51,155 nt of DNA from CAYHHI01 sp964356335. GTDB taxonomy: Bacteria; Arandabacterota; Arandabacteria; Arandabacterales; Arandabacteraceae. The DNA is taken from assembly GCA_964356335.1 (NCBI GenBank), contig CAYHHI010000022.1:1-51155 (forward strand), read 5' to 3'. Both the position numbers and the translations under genes were made by a program. Numbering within the stretch: the first letter of the stretch is position 1; every line of letters begins with the position of its first letter. Under the pieces are notes generated by a model that was not told the origin of the DNA, did not search any database, and saw nothing but the letters and a program-made list of their open reading frames with translations. Of the stretch, positions 15,078 to 24,025 are shown piece by piece.

Positions 15078-16141
15078 TCGCTCCCTCCGTGACTCCTTTC
15101 AAGCGCAAGCGGCGCTCCCCCCAGTTTGGCCGACTCACATGCCCGTTCCACGACCTTGACAACCGAGAGACCAGCCTTGCCATTGCTGTTGGGCTGAGTG
15201 CCGTCTCTGATGCATTCGATGAAGTGGATGCATTCAACCTTGAGCGGTTCGACGTCATTTATCTTTGGGACGATTATGTCCCCAAATCTATATGCCAACT
15301 GAAACTCCCCGAAGGTATCGTAGTGAGGCTGGATGGTCACACCCTTGTCGTACACTCTGATCTTCTCAAGGGCCGAAGTGTCATCATAGACCAGCATCTT
15401 CTTGCTCCCCACAAGCGTAGTTCGCCGTATCTTGCACGGATCCAGCCAGCTCACGTGAATGTGCGCAACCACGCCGTGAGGATACTGGAGCGTGAGAAAG
15501 GCAACGTCTTCTATGCCAGGCCTGATGTAAGACCTGGCGAAAGTCGACACGGTTACCGGCTCGCGCCCGAATATATAGTTCAGAATTGAGATGTCATGCG
15601 GCGCGAGGTCCCATATGACGTTTATGTCTTCCTGGAAAAGACCCAGGTTCACACGGACGCTGCTCACGTAGTAGGTCTCGCCCAGCTCCCCTGCCTCGAC
15701 CAGTTCCTTCATCTTCTGGACCGCGGCATTATAGACAAACGTGTGGCCTGCGAAGAGAATGAGATCTTGCTCATTGGCAATGCGGTTAAGCTCCTCTGCC
15801 TCGGCTATGCTTCCGGCCAACGGTTTTTCTACGAGGACGTGCTTGCCCCCTTCCAGACATGCCTTGGCAAGCGAATAGTGCGTGGATACCGGTGTGGCAA
15901 TTGCCACAGCCTCCACCTCCTCGTCTTCGATAAGATCTTGAAAGCGCTTGGTCGTCGTGACCTGCGGATAAAGAGCCTTCATGTGATTGAGGCGGGCATC
16001 ATCAAGGTCACAACAGTATTTGACCTTGGAGATGGGAAGCTGGCTCAGGTTCCTCAAAAGGTTGGGACCCCAATATCCGCAACCTATTATTCCTACCGCG
16101 GTCACGCCAGCCCCATCGGGTGCCGATGTCTCTCGCGACAT
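15074..16141 (-). CDS. Gfo/Idh/MocA-family sugar dehydrogenase (WlbA/WbpB-like)
   Basis: 355 residues. GIIGCGYWGPN at 17-27 is the NAD(P)-binding glycine loop, VEKPLAG at 104-110 has the conserved EKP, and WDLAPHDISIL places the usual catalytic histidine at 182. WlbA/WbpB enzymes oxidise the 3-hydroxyl of UDP-N-acetylglucosaminuronic acid before transamination. The neighbouring acetyltransferase (overlapping by 4 bases) and the DegT aminotransferase two genes upstream support that role. A WbpA-type UDP-GlcNAc 6-dehydrogenase, needed to make the uronic acid, is not in the window. The start codon follows the stop of the sugar transferase gene directly. Confidence 0.85.
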   Translation of the reverse strand: MSRETSAPDGAGVTAVGIIGCGYWGPNLLRNLSQLPISKVKYCCDLDDARLNHMKALYPQVTTTKRFQDLIEDEEVEAVAIATPVSTHYSLAKACLEGGKHVLVEKPLAGSIAEAEELNRIANEQDLILFAGHTFVYNAAVQKMKELVEAGELGETYYVSSVRVNLGLFQEDINVIWDLAPHDISILNYIFGREPVTVSTFARSYIRPGIEDVAFLTLQYPHGVVAHIHVSWLDPCKIRRTTLVGSKKMLVYDDTSALEKIRVYDKGVTIQPHYDTFGEFQLAYRFGDIIVPKINDVEPLKVECIHFIECIRDGTQPNSNGKAGLSVVKVVERACESAKLGGAPLALERSHGGSE

Positions 16142-17662
16142 TTAGTACGCTCCTTTCCCAGACACTATAACGGGGACCGTCTTGAAGATTATTTCGAAGT
16201 CAAGCAGGAGACCCCAGCGGTTGATATAGTAGAGGTCAAGCAAGACCATATCATGAAAAGGCACACTGGACCTGCCGCTCACCTGCCAGAGCCCGGTTAT
16301 GCCAGGCTTGGCCCTTAGTCTCCGCTTGTGCCATTCTTTGTAGATAGTCAGTTCGTATGCGATCGGCGGTCTTGGACCTACTATACTCATGTCCCCCTTC
16401 AAGACATTGAGAATCTGCGGGAGCTCATCAAGGCTCGTCTTCCTCAGAATTCTCCCGATTGAAGTCACTCGGGGATCATCGGGCATCTTGTATATCTTCT
16501 TATCGCTCTTCTCATCCCTGAGGCGCAACTCCTTCCCGCCTATGAAACTCGAGGCATATTCGCGGTGAAGCGTGTCGTCGATGTCATGTCTCATCGTTCT
16601 GAACTTATAGAACGTGAATGGCCTGCCGTCCTTCCCGGCTCTGATCTGCTTGAAGAGCACCGGGCCGGGCGAGAAGATCTTGATCAAAGCGGCGATCAAC
16701 AGGAAAAGCGGCGCAAACACGACAATCACGGTGATCGAAATGGCCATGTCCACAAACCGCTTGACCACGAGTTTCATACCCTTGAGCGCCGGCTCGCCCA
16801 TACCTGTCTTGGGCACACCGTCAACCTTTTCTTTGGGCTCCTCAGGCATAAGTACCTGGAACATATCGGAAACCAGCCTGATCGGCAGTCCTGTCCTCGT
16901 GCACCTGGATATGACGTCAAAAGAAGATCTGTTCTCCAGCAAGGCCAGGGGAAGGAAGATCTCATCCACTGCATGGTCGCCGATGATGTCATCCAGTGAA
17001 CTTACTCTTCCGACCACATATTCGGGGCCAAGGTCAGAGGAAATCTCACCATCTCGCGTCTCCACAAAACCGACCACCTCATAGCCGTTTGTAGAGGGCA
17101 TGTTCTTGCCTATGAACTTCCTCGCAAATGGAATGGCACCAACCACGACAGCTCGCTTGGTACCCCCAACCGGCCTCACCCTCCCTCTAATCACGGTTCT
17201 CACCAGGCCCACCCGAACAAGCGAGAGTGTCATGACGCTCAAGCCCCAGCCGAAGGCAAGGATCAGCCTTGTTTCAACGAAGTAGTGGCGTCTGAGGGCA
17301 AACGCAAGGCCCAGCAGGAGAAGAAATCCAAGCGTTACGCTCTTCGCTAGGGAAGTCACCTGGCCCAGCCCGGACACGATTCTGGTGCGCCGGTAGAGGC
17401 CCTGAAAGCTGAAGATGGCTGTCCAGGCAATGCCGATCACAATGGGCACAGCGAAGTGCTCGAAATCGACTGCTCGGCTGCTGCCGAAAAGGCCAGAGCT
17501 CAACCTGAGCCAGTAGCCCAGTAAAAGCGAGACGTAGATGCAGCAGAGGTCGAGGAGCCACAGAACGGCGCCCCTGGAAAGCACACGGCGCTCACGCGGC
17601 ACTGCGGCCACAAACGCCCTGGCATCTGCCAAAGACTGCTCTCCGGTCTCTCCCTGTCTCAT
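16142..17662 (-). CDS. Polyprenyl-phosphate sugar-1-phosphate transferase (WbaP/WcaJ type)
   Basis: 506 residues. Four hydrophobic segments lie at about 34-52, 72-90, 108-124 and 133-152. A Rossmann-like middle domain starts near VVVGAIPFARK at 172-182. After a hairpin or membrane segment at 303-328, the catalytic phosphotransferase domain contains GKDGRPFTFYKFRTM, LDELPQ and MSIVGPRPP. These enzymes start repeat-unit synthesis by moving a sugar 1-phosphate from a nucleotide sugar to undecaprenyl phosphate at the inner membrane. The length and domain order fit the exopolysaccharide polyprenyl glycosylphosphotransferase family. It is the presumed initiating enzyme of the locus. Confidence 0.92.
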   Translation of the reverse strand: MRQGETGEQSLADARAFVAAVPRERRVLSRGAVLWLLDLCCIYVSLLLGYWLRLSSGLFGSSRAVDFEHFAVPIVIGIAWTAIFSFQGLYRRTRIVSGLGQVTSLAKSVTLGFLLLLGLAFALRRHYFVETRLILAFGWGLSVMTLSLVRVGLVRTVIRGRVRPVGGTKRAVVVGAIPFARKFIGKNMPSTNGYEVVGFVETRDGEISSDLGPEYVVGRVSSLDDIIGDHAVDEIFLPLALLENRSSFDVISRCTRTGLPIRLVSDMFQVLMPEEPKEKVDGVPKTGMGEPALKGMKLVVKRFVDMAISITVIVVFAPLFLLIAALIKIFSPGPVLFKQIRAGKDGRPFTFYKFRTMRHDIDDTLHREYASSFIGGKELRLRDEKSDKKIYKMPDDPRVTSIGRILRKTSLDELPQILNVLKGDMSIVGPRPPIAYELTIYKEWHKRRLRAKPGITGLWQVSGRSSVPFHDMVLLDLYYINRWGLLLDFEIIFKTVPVIVSGKGAY

Positions 17663-17694
17663 CCCTTATGCCTTTCCCGGTCTTATGTCCTTTG

Positions 17695-18801
17695 CTACGC
17701 CTTACCGACAATCTCCTTCAGGCAATCGGCAACATACTCCTGCTGCTCGGTTGTTATCTCGGGATAGATCGGTAGAGAAAGAATTTCCTGGGCCACTGCC
17801 TCGGTCACGGGATAACTGCCTTGCCCTTTCCGGATATGCTTGTAAGCATCCAACAAATGAATTGGTATCGGATAATGCAGGCCGCACCCAATCCCCTTTG
17901 CCTCAAGTCCGGCTTTGACATTGTCTCTCTCCATGACCCTGATCACATATAGGTGGTAGATGTGCCTCGCCTCGGGCATCTCTTTCGGAGTGATGAGATT
18001 CAGGCTCGATAGCAGGGTGTCGTAACGTCGAGCCGCCGCACGCCTCAAACTGTTCCAACTGGTGAGATAAGGCAATTTAGCGCTCAGGACAGCTGCCTGT
18101 ATGCCATCAAGCCTTGCATTGAAGCCCTCGACCGAATGATCGTTGGCGGTTCGTCTGCCGTGGTTGGCGAAAAGCCTCACGCGGTCCGCCACATTCTTGT
18201 CGTTCGTGACTACGATCCCCGCGTCGCCGTAAGCACCCAGATTCTTCGCCGGGTAGAAGCTGAAACCAGCCGCATCCCCATATGAACCGGCTCTCTTGCC
18301 CTTGTATTCCGCGCCCTGCGCCTGTGCGGCATCTTCAATGACAACGAGATTATGCTTCCTTGCCATCTCCATAATGGCATCCATTTCGGCCATCTGGCCA
18401 TACAGGTGCACCGGAATTATGGCCTTGGCCCTGGCAGTTATGGCGCCCTCAATGCGGGAGACGTCAATGGTATAGTTGTCGGGATTGATATCGACTAGAG
18501 TGAATCTGGCACCGGCGTGCGAAATCGCCTCAGTTGTGGCTATAAAAGTATTGGCGGCAGTTATGACTTCGTCCCCGGGTCCTATCCCCAGTGCCGAAAG
18601 CGCAAGATGCAGGGCAGAAGTTCCGGAGCTCACACCCACGGCGTGCATGACACCGCAAAACTCGGCAAATTCCTTCTCGAAGGCCCCGACGTACTTACCG
18701 CCGATGAAGGCAGCGTCTTCGACAACACTTGTCATGGCGGCCTGCACGTCATTTCTGATTGCCAGATACTGAGCTCTGAGATCCACAAATGGAACCTTCA
18801 C
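17695..18801 (-). CDS. DegT/DnrJ/EryC1/StrS aminotransferase (WbpE-like)
   Basis: 368 residues, PLP-dependent. The Schiff-base lysine is in FYPAKNLGAYGDAG (Lys186), with IEDAAQAQG at 155-163 and SSGTSALHLAL at 58-68 binding the cofactor. WbpE-type enzymes transaminate a 3-keto UDP-sugar; the Gfo/Idh and acetyltransferase genes in the same operon make this the best fit. Related enzymes act at C4 of other sugars, so position specificity is inferred. GTG start; GTGA overlap with the preceding O-antigen ligase gene. It could also serve the GnnA-like dehydrogenase of the lipid A operon, since no second aminotransferase is seen. Confidence 0.88.
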   Translation of the reverse strand: MKVPFVDLRAQYLAIRNDVQAAMTSVVEDAAFIGGKYVGAFEKEFAEFCGVMHAVGVSSGTSALHLALSALGIGPGDEVITAANTFIATTEAISHAGARFTLVDINPDNYTIDVSRIEGAITARAKAIIPVHLYGQMAEMDAIMEMARKHNLVVIEDAAQAQGAEYKGKRAGSYGDAAGFSFYPAKNLGAYGDAGIVVTNDKNVADRVRLFANHGRRTANDHSVEGFNARLDGIQAAVLSAKLPYLTSWNSLRRAAARRYDTLLSSLNLITPKEMPEARHIYHLYVIRVMERDNVKAGLEAKGIGCGLHYPIPIHLLDAYKHIRKGQGSYPVTEAVAQEILSLPIYPEITTEQQEYVADCLKEIVGKA

Positions 18802-20306
18802 GTCACATACTCCTTCCTTGGCAGTCTCTCACCACGGTGCACGCCAGCCGCTCGTCCAATCATCGCTCTATGGTATCCGCCGGCGACAATCCCTGCCAGC
18901 ATGAACGGGAAGGTATTCATAAACTCGAAGTACCTTGGCTCAACGAAAAGGACCTCCGCCAGGTACGTACCCACCACAGCGGCCACAACGACCACGAAGT
19001 CCGTGTCAAAGGAGTCCGCAGGGACAAAGCGCGCCTTCCACAAAGTTCTCAGCAGCAAATAGTAGAGCAGAACCAGTGGTACAAAACCAACCAAGCCGAT
19101 TTCGGTTAACACGGTTAACAATTGATTATGTTGATTTACAGCCAACCCGATCCAGGCCTCCTTGTAACCCAGAACGGTTGATCTTACCTGGCTGACATAA
19201 GGTTCCGCGTGACCTATGAATTGCGTAAAACCCACGCCAAAGAAAGGATGATCCATGAACATTCTGAGAGATGCCTGAGCAAGAACCATCCGTCCCTGAG
19301 CAGTGTCATAAGTGGCAAGCCCACCGGCTTCGCGGTTGCCGGTCTTAACGCTGGACCAGTTGCCCATCACCGCGAGCCCTATACCCACGATGAGCACGAA
19401 CGCGGGCATCTTCAATCTCCTTGAAAACAGGAAAAGCACCACCATGGCCGTGAAGAAACCCACGAAGACCGACCTGGTATAGGTGAAGAAGATCCCAATG
19501 GGCGTAACGATCGAGATGATCAGCATGTATAGTTTGGCAAACGCTCCTTTCAGCCGAGAGAGGCAATACATGGCCAGCACATACATGGCAATCATCGCAA
19601 AACCGGTTGCGACAGGTTGAAGGAATGCTCCCATCGCCCTGCCTCCCCAGTAGATTTCAACGTCGGCTACCACGGCCTGGCCGATGTAGGTCGGAAAGAT
19701 AAGCGCGTATACCTCGTAGTGCTCAAGGATGGAAGTAACCGGGAAGTAGAACGAAAGCGGAATCGCAAGCCAGAAAACGAATCTGTCCACCTGACGCCTA
19801 TCAGTGAACACATTCTTGCAAAGCATGAACATAGAATAGGGAATAATGAATCCGTTGAGGAACTGCCCTACGATCACCTTGCCGGTAATGAACTCTGATA
19901 GGATGATCGCGCCTATGACCCAAAGCATCATGGTTCCGACTGCCGTGTTCGGAAGGATGGGCCTTCGCCCGAGCAGTATTTCCAAGACAAACAGCAGCCA
20001 GAGAAACGCAAACATCAGGCGCGGGATATCAAGGTCTGGCCAAAGGCCGGGTATGACAATGCGCCAGTAGTAGTTCAGGAAGACCAATGCATAGAGGTAA
20101 ATAACAAGACCCGCGACTACGCTTCTCAGGAGCACGATGTATGCAACAACGAGTACGTTGGTGAGGACAAGTACACGGAAGAGCGCCTCCACGTTGAGCC
20201 CAGAAAGGTAGCCGCCAATCGCACTCACGACGACGGCCAAACTTATGATGACCAGAAAGACCGAATTGAGCCTCAGATTCTGTAGTCGATGCGCAACTGC
20301 TCTCAA
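18798..20306 (-). CDS. O-antigen ligase/polymerase family membrane protein
   Basis: 502 residues with about 11-12 hydrophobic segments. A long non-membrane loop in the last third carries HPFFGVGFTQF and NQHNQLLTVLTEIGLVGF, the O-antigen ligase (Wzy_C) signature with the conserved histidine. It would either polymerise repeat units or ligate finished polymer to an acceptor in the periplasm; the sequence alone does not decide between the two. TTG start at 20306, right after the stop of the GT39-type gene, with GGAG about 10 nt upstream. It is the only Wzy/WaaL-type protein in the window. Confidence 0.85.
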   Translation of the reverse strand: MRAVAHRLQNLRLNSVFLVIISLAVVVSAIGGYLSGLNVEALFRVLVLTNVLVVAYIVLLRSVVAGLVIYLYALVFLNYYWRIVIPGLWPDLDIPRLMFAFLWLLFVLEILLGRRPILPNTAVGTMMLWVIGAIILSEFITGKVIVGQFLNGFIIPYSMFMLCKNVFTDRRQVDRFVFWLAIPLSFYFPVTSILEHYEVYALIFPTYIGQAVVADVEIYWGGRAMGAFLQPVATGFAMIAMYVLAMYCLSRLKGAFAKLYMLIISIVTPIGIFFTYTRSVFVGFFTAMVVLFLFSRRLKMPAFVLIVGIGLAVMGNWSSVKTGNREAGGLATYDTAQGRMVLAQASLRMFMDHPFFGVGFTQFIGHAEPYVSQVRSTVLGYKEAWIGLAVNQHNQLLTVLTEIGLVGFVPLVLLYYLLLRTLWKARFVPADSFDTDFVVVVAAVVGTYLAEVLFVEPRYFEFMNTFPFMLAGIVAGGYHRAMIGRAAGVHRGERLPRKEYVT

Positions 20307-20309
20307 TTC

Positions 20310-21818
20310 CTACTCGCTCCCTTTCTCGTAAAGATACAGGCGGACCCCGGGGAAAACCTGGGAGCTCACGACCCGGAGGTTACGATCGAACCAGCCCTTG
20401 ATGAGCCCCCTGGAGTCGACCGCCCATTCACGGCAGAGGGCGAGCCAGACCCGCCTGCCACCAGCTGCAAGCGTTTCGCAGCGAGCGATCATACTGTCCT
20501 CAGACGCCAGGTCGTCGGCACCGAAGGTGGCGACGTCTGAAACGCCCATCAGATAGTGCGCGAGCGCTTCCGCCGAATATACCCCGACCACGACATCGCC
20601 CGGATGGAAATTCGCCTTGATGACGCCTCCCGCCTGCCTTGAATCATCCTTGCCGTAGGCTGGCACCAAGAAGTAGTTGTACAGCGCGAAGCCCGTCACG
20701 ACTGTGAAAAGACCCAGGAAAAACCATAACCTGCTCTTCGAGATGGCTGCCAGTCCCTGACCGATCAGCATGGCATACGCAGGAACCGAGACCAGAGCGT
20801 AGCGCACACTGAAAACCTTCACGTTGCGCGCTGCCAGCAGCGAGACAGCCAGAAGCGGGATCAAAAGCCACAGGAGGAGGAGCAGGAGGAGATTCCTGTC
20901 TGTGCGAGCCATGCGTACGATCCCCAAGAGCAGGGGGATTCCGAAGACCAATCCCGCGAGCCCTATCCAGCCCCAATGATGGGCCAGAGCTTGTATCGGG
21001 GTGGCCTGAAGGTCGCGTGTGGAGGGTCCAAGCGTATAGCCCACGCTGTATGTGAAGAAGGCGTATGGCACGGCCCCGATCGATAGTCTGCTTCCGCCCA
21101 TAAGCGGCTCGGGGGACCCATCGAGAGCTCGTTCAGGATGCACCCGCACTATTATCTCTCTCACCCACGGAGAGAAAGCGAGGAGCACGACAAAGATGGT
21201 CACGAGCCACCGTCCGACCAGCTTTCTCTTGTTTGATGCCAAGATAAGATAGAAGAGGTGAGCAGCTGCGACGAAGCTCGCGCTGAGATTGGAGACCAGA
21301 CCAGCAAAGATGAAGACACCATAGAAGAAGGCATTTCGCGTTGTCGGCCTGCCAAGCCAGTGGATAAAGAAATGGGTCGCGAGGACCGAAAAGAGCACGA
21401 CGAAGGCATAGCCTCTGATCTCCTGGGAATACCAGATGAGGATAGGCGAAAGCGAAGCTACAAAAACCGTGTGGAGGGTTGTCCACGAATCATACAGGGA
21501 TCTTGCGAGTAGATATATTGCCAAGACCGTGAGGGTCCCCGCCACTGCAAAAGGCACGCGCATGAAAGCATCGCTCGAGTCCACTGATGCCCAGAAGTGC
21601 ATCATGAAGCCCACAAGTGGACCCTGAAGCTTACTCGTGAAACTCGAAAGGGCCACATCCTCACCAACAAAGGAATTCTTGAGAGTTATTATCTCATCAA
21701 CCCAGAGGCTCTGGCCTCCAAGTCTCGTGAAGCGTAGGGCGATGCCAGCGGTCACTGCGGCCAGAAGGAAATACCATAGGGGTGCCTCGGCCCTCTTTGA
21801 ACCTAAGCTATATCGCAA
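20310..21818 (-). CDS. Membrane glycosyltransferase, GT39/ArnT-like
   Basis: 502 residues with about 11 predicted membrane segments. LWVDEIITL at 39-47 in the first periplasmic loop has the acidic residues that act in PMT/ArnT-type GT-C enzymes, and YSQEIRGYAF near 145-155 is another family motif. These enzymes use polyprenyl-phosphate sugars as donors and work on the periplasmic side. A matching donor could come from one of the two DPM-like GT2 proteins in the window. The C-terminal ~120 residues form a soluble domain (GDVVVGVYSAEALAHYLM). TTG start with GGAGG 7 nt upstream. Confidence 0.82.
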   Translation of the reverse strand: MRYSLGSKRAEAPLWYFLLAAVTAGIALRFTRLGGQSLWVDEIITLKNSFVGEDVALSSFTSKLQGPLVGFMMHFWASVDSSDAFMRVPFAVAGTLTVLAIYLLARSLYDSWTTLHTVFVASLSPILIWYSQEIRGYAFVVLFSVLATHFFIHWLGRPTTRNAFFYGVFIFAGLVSNLSASFVAAAHLFYLILASNKRKLVGRWLVTIFVVLLAFSPWVREIIVRVHPERALDGSPEPLMGGSRLSIGAVPYAFFTYSVGYTLGPSTRDLQATPIQALAHHWGWIGLAGLVFGIPLLLGIVRMARTDRNLLLLLLLWLLIPLLAVSLLAARNVKVFSVRYALVSVPAYAMLIGQGLAAISKSRLWFFLGLFTVVTGFALYNYFLVPAYGKDDSRQAGGVIKANFHPGDVVVGVYSAEALAHYLMGVSDVATFGADDLASEDSMIARCETLAAGGRRVWLALCREWAVDSRGLIKGWFDRNLRVVSSQVFPGVRLYLYEKGSE

Positions 21819-21848
21819 ATAGAGCCCTCCCTCGCGACAGCAGCACCG

Positions 21849-22541
21849 TTACAGTCTTCTGTACAGGAACTCAGGGATAGGAAACCGTCTCCGATTGAGC
21901 ACCACGCCGAGGATCTTGCCCCCGGTTCGCACGATGATATCTCTGGTCCGTTTGACGACCTCACGCCGGGTACTTCCGTGCCTCACGACCAGGACAACCG
22001 CATCGACCTTGTCGCAAAGCACCGCACAATCTGGATAGGTCCCAAGCGGTGCCGCATCAATCAGGACATAATCGAACTTGCTTCTAAGACTTGCAACGAA
22101 GCTCTCGAGTTCTTCCTTGCCGAAGCCCACGAGCGAGGCAAGATGCCTGCCCACCGACATGATATACACGTTCGGCACGACGGTGTTTGCCAGGGCCCTC
22201 TCAAGGGGCACCTCACCGGTCAAGTATTCGCCGAGACCGACCTCCTGTGTCCCAAACCTCACGTGCATTTCCGGATGATGGACGTTGCAGTCGACTATCG
22301 CAGTCTTTCTTCCCATCGCCGTCGCCAGAGTAAGCCCCAAGCCGACAGTCACCTCGGTGGTACCCTCTCCAGGCATGGAACTCGACAGCAGCAGGACTCT
22401 GCAACCATGCCGCGGCAGGGAAATCTCGATCTGCCCAACCAAGCCTTTGAAATACTGGAGAAACTCCTCGGGCGAAGGAGTGCCGATGTTTGGCGTGTCC
22501 GTCTGCTCAAGGATAGCTTTTGTGTCATCTGGAGAATTCAT
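21849..22541 (-). CDS. CpsD/CapB-like ATPase (BY-kinase homologue) with degenerate Walker motifs
   Basis: 230 residues matching the cytosolic domain of bacterial tyrosine kinases that partner Wzz-type proteins. The Walker A region reads SSSMPGEGTTEV at 53-64, where the family has GEGKT/S: the lysine is replaced by threonine. The Walker A' motif reads VDCNVHHP at 83-90 instead of VDxDxxxP. The Walker B VLIDAAP at 159-165 is intact. There is no C-terminal tyrosine cluster, only one Tyr in the last residues (LYRRL). It is encoded next to a separate Wzz-type protein. It is likely a regulatory partner of chain-length control; kinase activity is doubtful. Confidence 0.8.
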   Translation of the reverse strand: MNSPDDTKAILEQTDTPNIGTPSPEEFLQYFKGLVGQIEISLPRHGCRVLLLSSSMPGEGTTEVTVGLGLTLATAMGRKTAIVDCNVHHPEMHVRFGTQEVGLGEYLTGEVPLERALANTVVPNVYIMSVGRHLASLVGFGKEELESFVASLRSKFDYVLIDAAPLGTYPDCAVLCDKVDAVVLVVRHGSTRREVVKRTRDIIVRTGGKILGVVLNRRRFPIPEFLYRRL

Positions 22542-22550
22542 TGCTGACCC

Positions 22551-23996
22551 TCACTCAGAGTTCCGGTCAAATGTGTTCCTCATCCTGCCCTTGGTCTCGG
22601 ACACCCTCTTGGTATCAGGTATCGAACCAAGCAGGGGAACTCCGACTACGTCTTCGACGTCGGAGGCCGACTTGACGGAGTGATCGAGATTCTCCAGCAG
22701 GAACCCAAAACCTATACCCAACGTGATCCCTAGAAGAATCGAAAACACTACATAGACGGTCTGCATCTGCCCTGCCTTGGTGAGTCTAACCTGTGCGGCA
22801 CTCAAAATCTTGGCATTGGACAGTCTAATATCATTAGCTTCGGAGGCCATCGTTTCGAGCATTTTGCCGAGCACCTTGTCGTAGTGCAAGTAAGTGTACT
22901 GGATTTGCTTCTGCAGATACGAGATTCGGGCGATCACTTCAGGGTTTAGAACCATCTCTCCAGAGATCTTCGCTATCTCTTGTTCGTACGCCGCTTCGTA
23001 GGCCTTAAGGTTCTGGACCGTATACTGCTTTTCCCTGATACGCCTGTGCGCTTCATCGCGGAACCTACCCTCCATCTTCGTGAGTCTATCGTCCATCATC
23101 TTGACCTGGGGATTGGACGGTGTAAACTGGGTGGCGGCAGCGTCACGGTCACGACGCAGCACCCAATACTCGTCCCGCATCGAAGCCATGAGGTTGTCAT
23201 CCGAGTCAGGTGGGAATGGCCAGAGCTCGTCCGGATTTCGCTTCATTCTTTCATCTGTGGCTGCAATCTCCGCCTCCTCTGCAACTCGCCGACTTCTTGT
23301 CTCATTGAGCTTAAGTAGGATTTCGTTCGCTCGGCCCAGCGTATTCCTCTGCTGCCATTCGAGGTCAAAGACGCGGCCTTCAATTCTCATCCTTTGCTCG
23401 GTCTCGCTGAGATCAAGCAGCCTGTTCTCCAGTGCGCTGATCTGCTCCGAGAAGTAGTCTTCCAGGCCAGCAGTTTTTCTCACTTGAACGCGATCCTCAA
23501 CATAGGCTTCAGCAACCGCATTCACCGCCTCCCCCACGAACTTCGGATCAGACCCCCTGAACTTGATTACCATTATGTTGGATCTCTCCATGGGATCAGC
23601 GGACACCCCCGAGGCAATATCACGCACCGTTGGTGGCCTGGTCGTACGATGCTTCTTGACGGTCTCAGAGACCGAAACGTCCCTCTCTTTTAGAATGTCG
23701 ACCGCCCTCTGGAGTACCGGCTCCGAGTGAATGATTTCAACCTCGGTGTTCATTTCCTCTTCGAGGCCGAGGAAGGGAGTCCAGCTTGTAGTGAGTGCCG
23801 TCGCTCCCACACGACGTATCAGCACCTTGGCCGTAGCATCATAGACCGACTTCGACCGTGACGCCGCCGAAAGAGCAGCGGCTGCGACAATCAAAGCACA
23901 GACGATTATAGGTATCCGCCGCCTGAAGATAACCATAAGAATCTCGCGGGAGGAAACCTGGACCCCGCCGGTATCGTTTCCGTTCATACTGCTCAC
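22551..23996 (-). CDS. Wzz/GumC-type polysaccharide co-polymerase
   Basis: 481 residues. Membrane segments lie at about 27-45 and 418-440, enclosing a large periplasmic part with long coiled-coil helices (for example DYFSEQISALENRLLDLSE and the EKQYTVQNLKAYEAAYEQE region). A short cytosolic tail contains VEDVVGVPLLGSIPDT, which usually meets the BY-kinase. PCP-2a-like proteins set polymer length and help export through Wza. GTG at 23996 has AGGA upstream; an ATG three codons in (23987) is also possible. It stands between wza and the degenerate kinase, the standard order of a Wzy-dependent export system. Confidence 0.88.
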   Translation of the reverse strand: MSSMNGNDTGGVQVSSREILMVIFRRRIPIIVCALIVAAAALSAASRSKSVYDATAKVLIRRVGATALTTSWTPFLGLEEEMNTEVEIIHSEPVLQRAVDILKERDVSVSETVKKHRTTRPPTVRDIASGVSADPMERSNIMVIKFRGSDPKFVGEAVNAVAEAYVEDRVQVRKTAGLEDYFSEQISALENRLLDLSETEQRMRIEGRVFDLEWQQRNTLGRANEILLKLNETRSRRVAEEAEIAATDERMKRNPDELWPFPPDSDDNLMASMRDEYWVLRRDRDAAATQFTPSNPQVKMMDDRLTKMEGRFRDEAHRRIREKQYTVQNLKAYEAAYEQEIAKISGEMVLNPEVIARISYLQKQIQYTYLHYDKVLGKMLETMASEANDIRLSNAKILSAAQVRLTKAGQMQTVYVVFSILLGITLGIGFGFLLENLDHSVKSASDVEDVVGVPLLGSIPDTKRVSETKGRMRNTFDRNSE

Positions 23997-24025
23997 CCCA
24001 TTCCTGATACGCCGCTATCCTAAGG

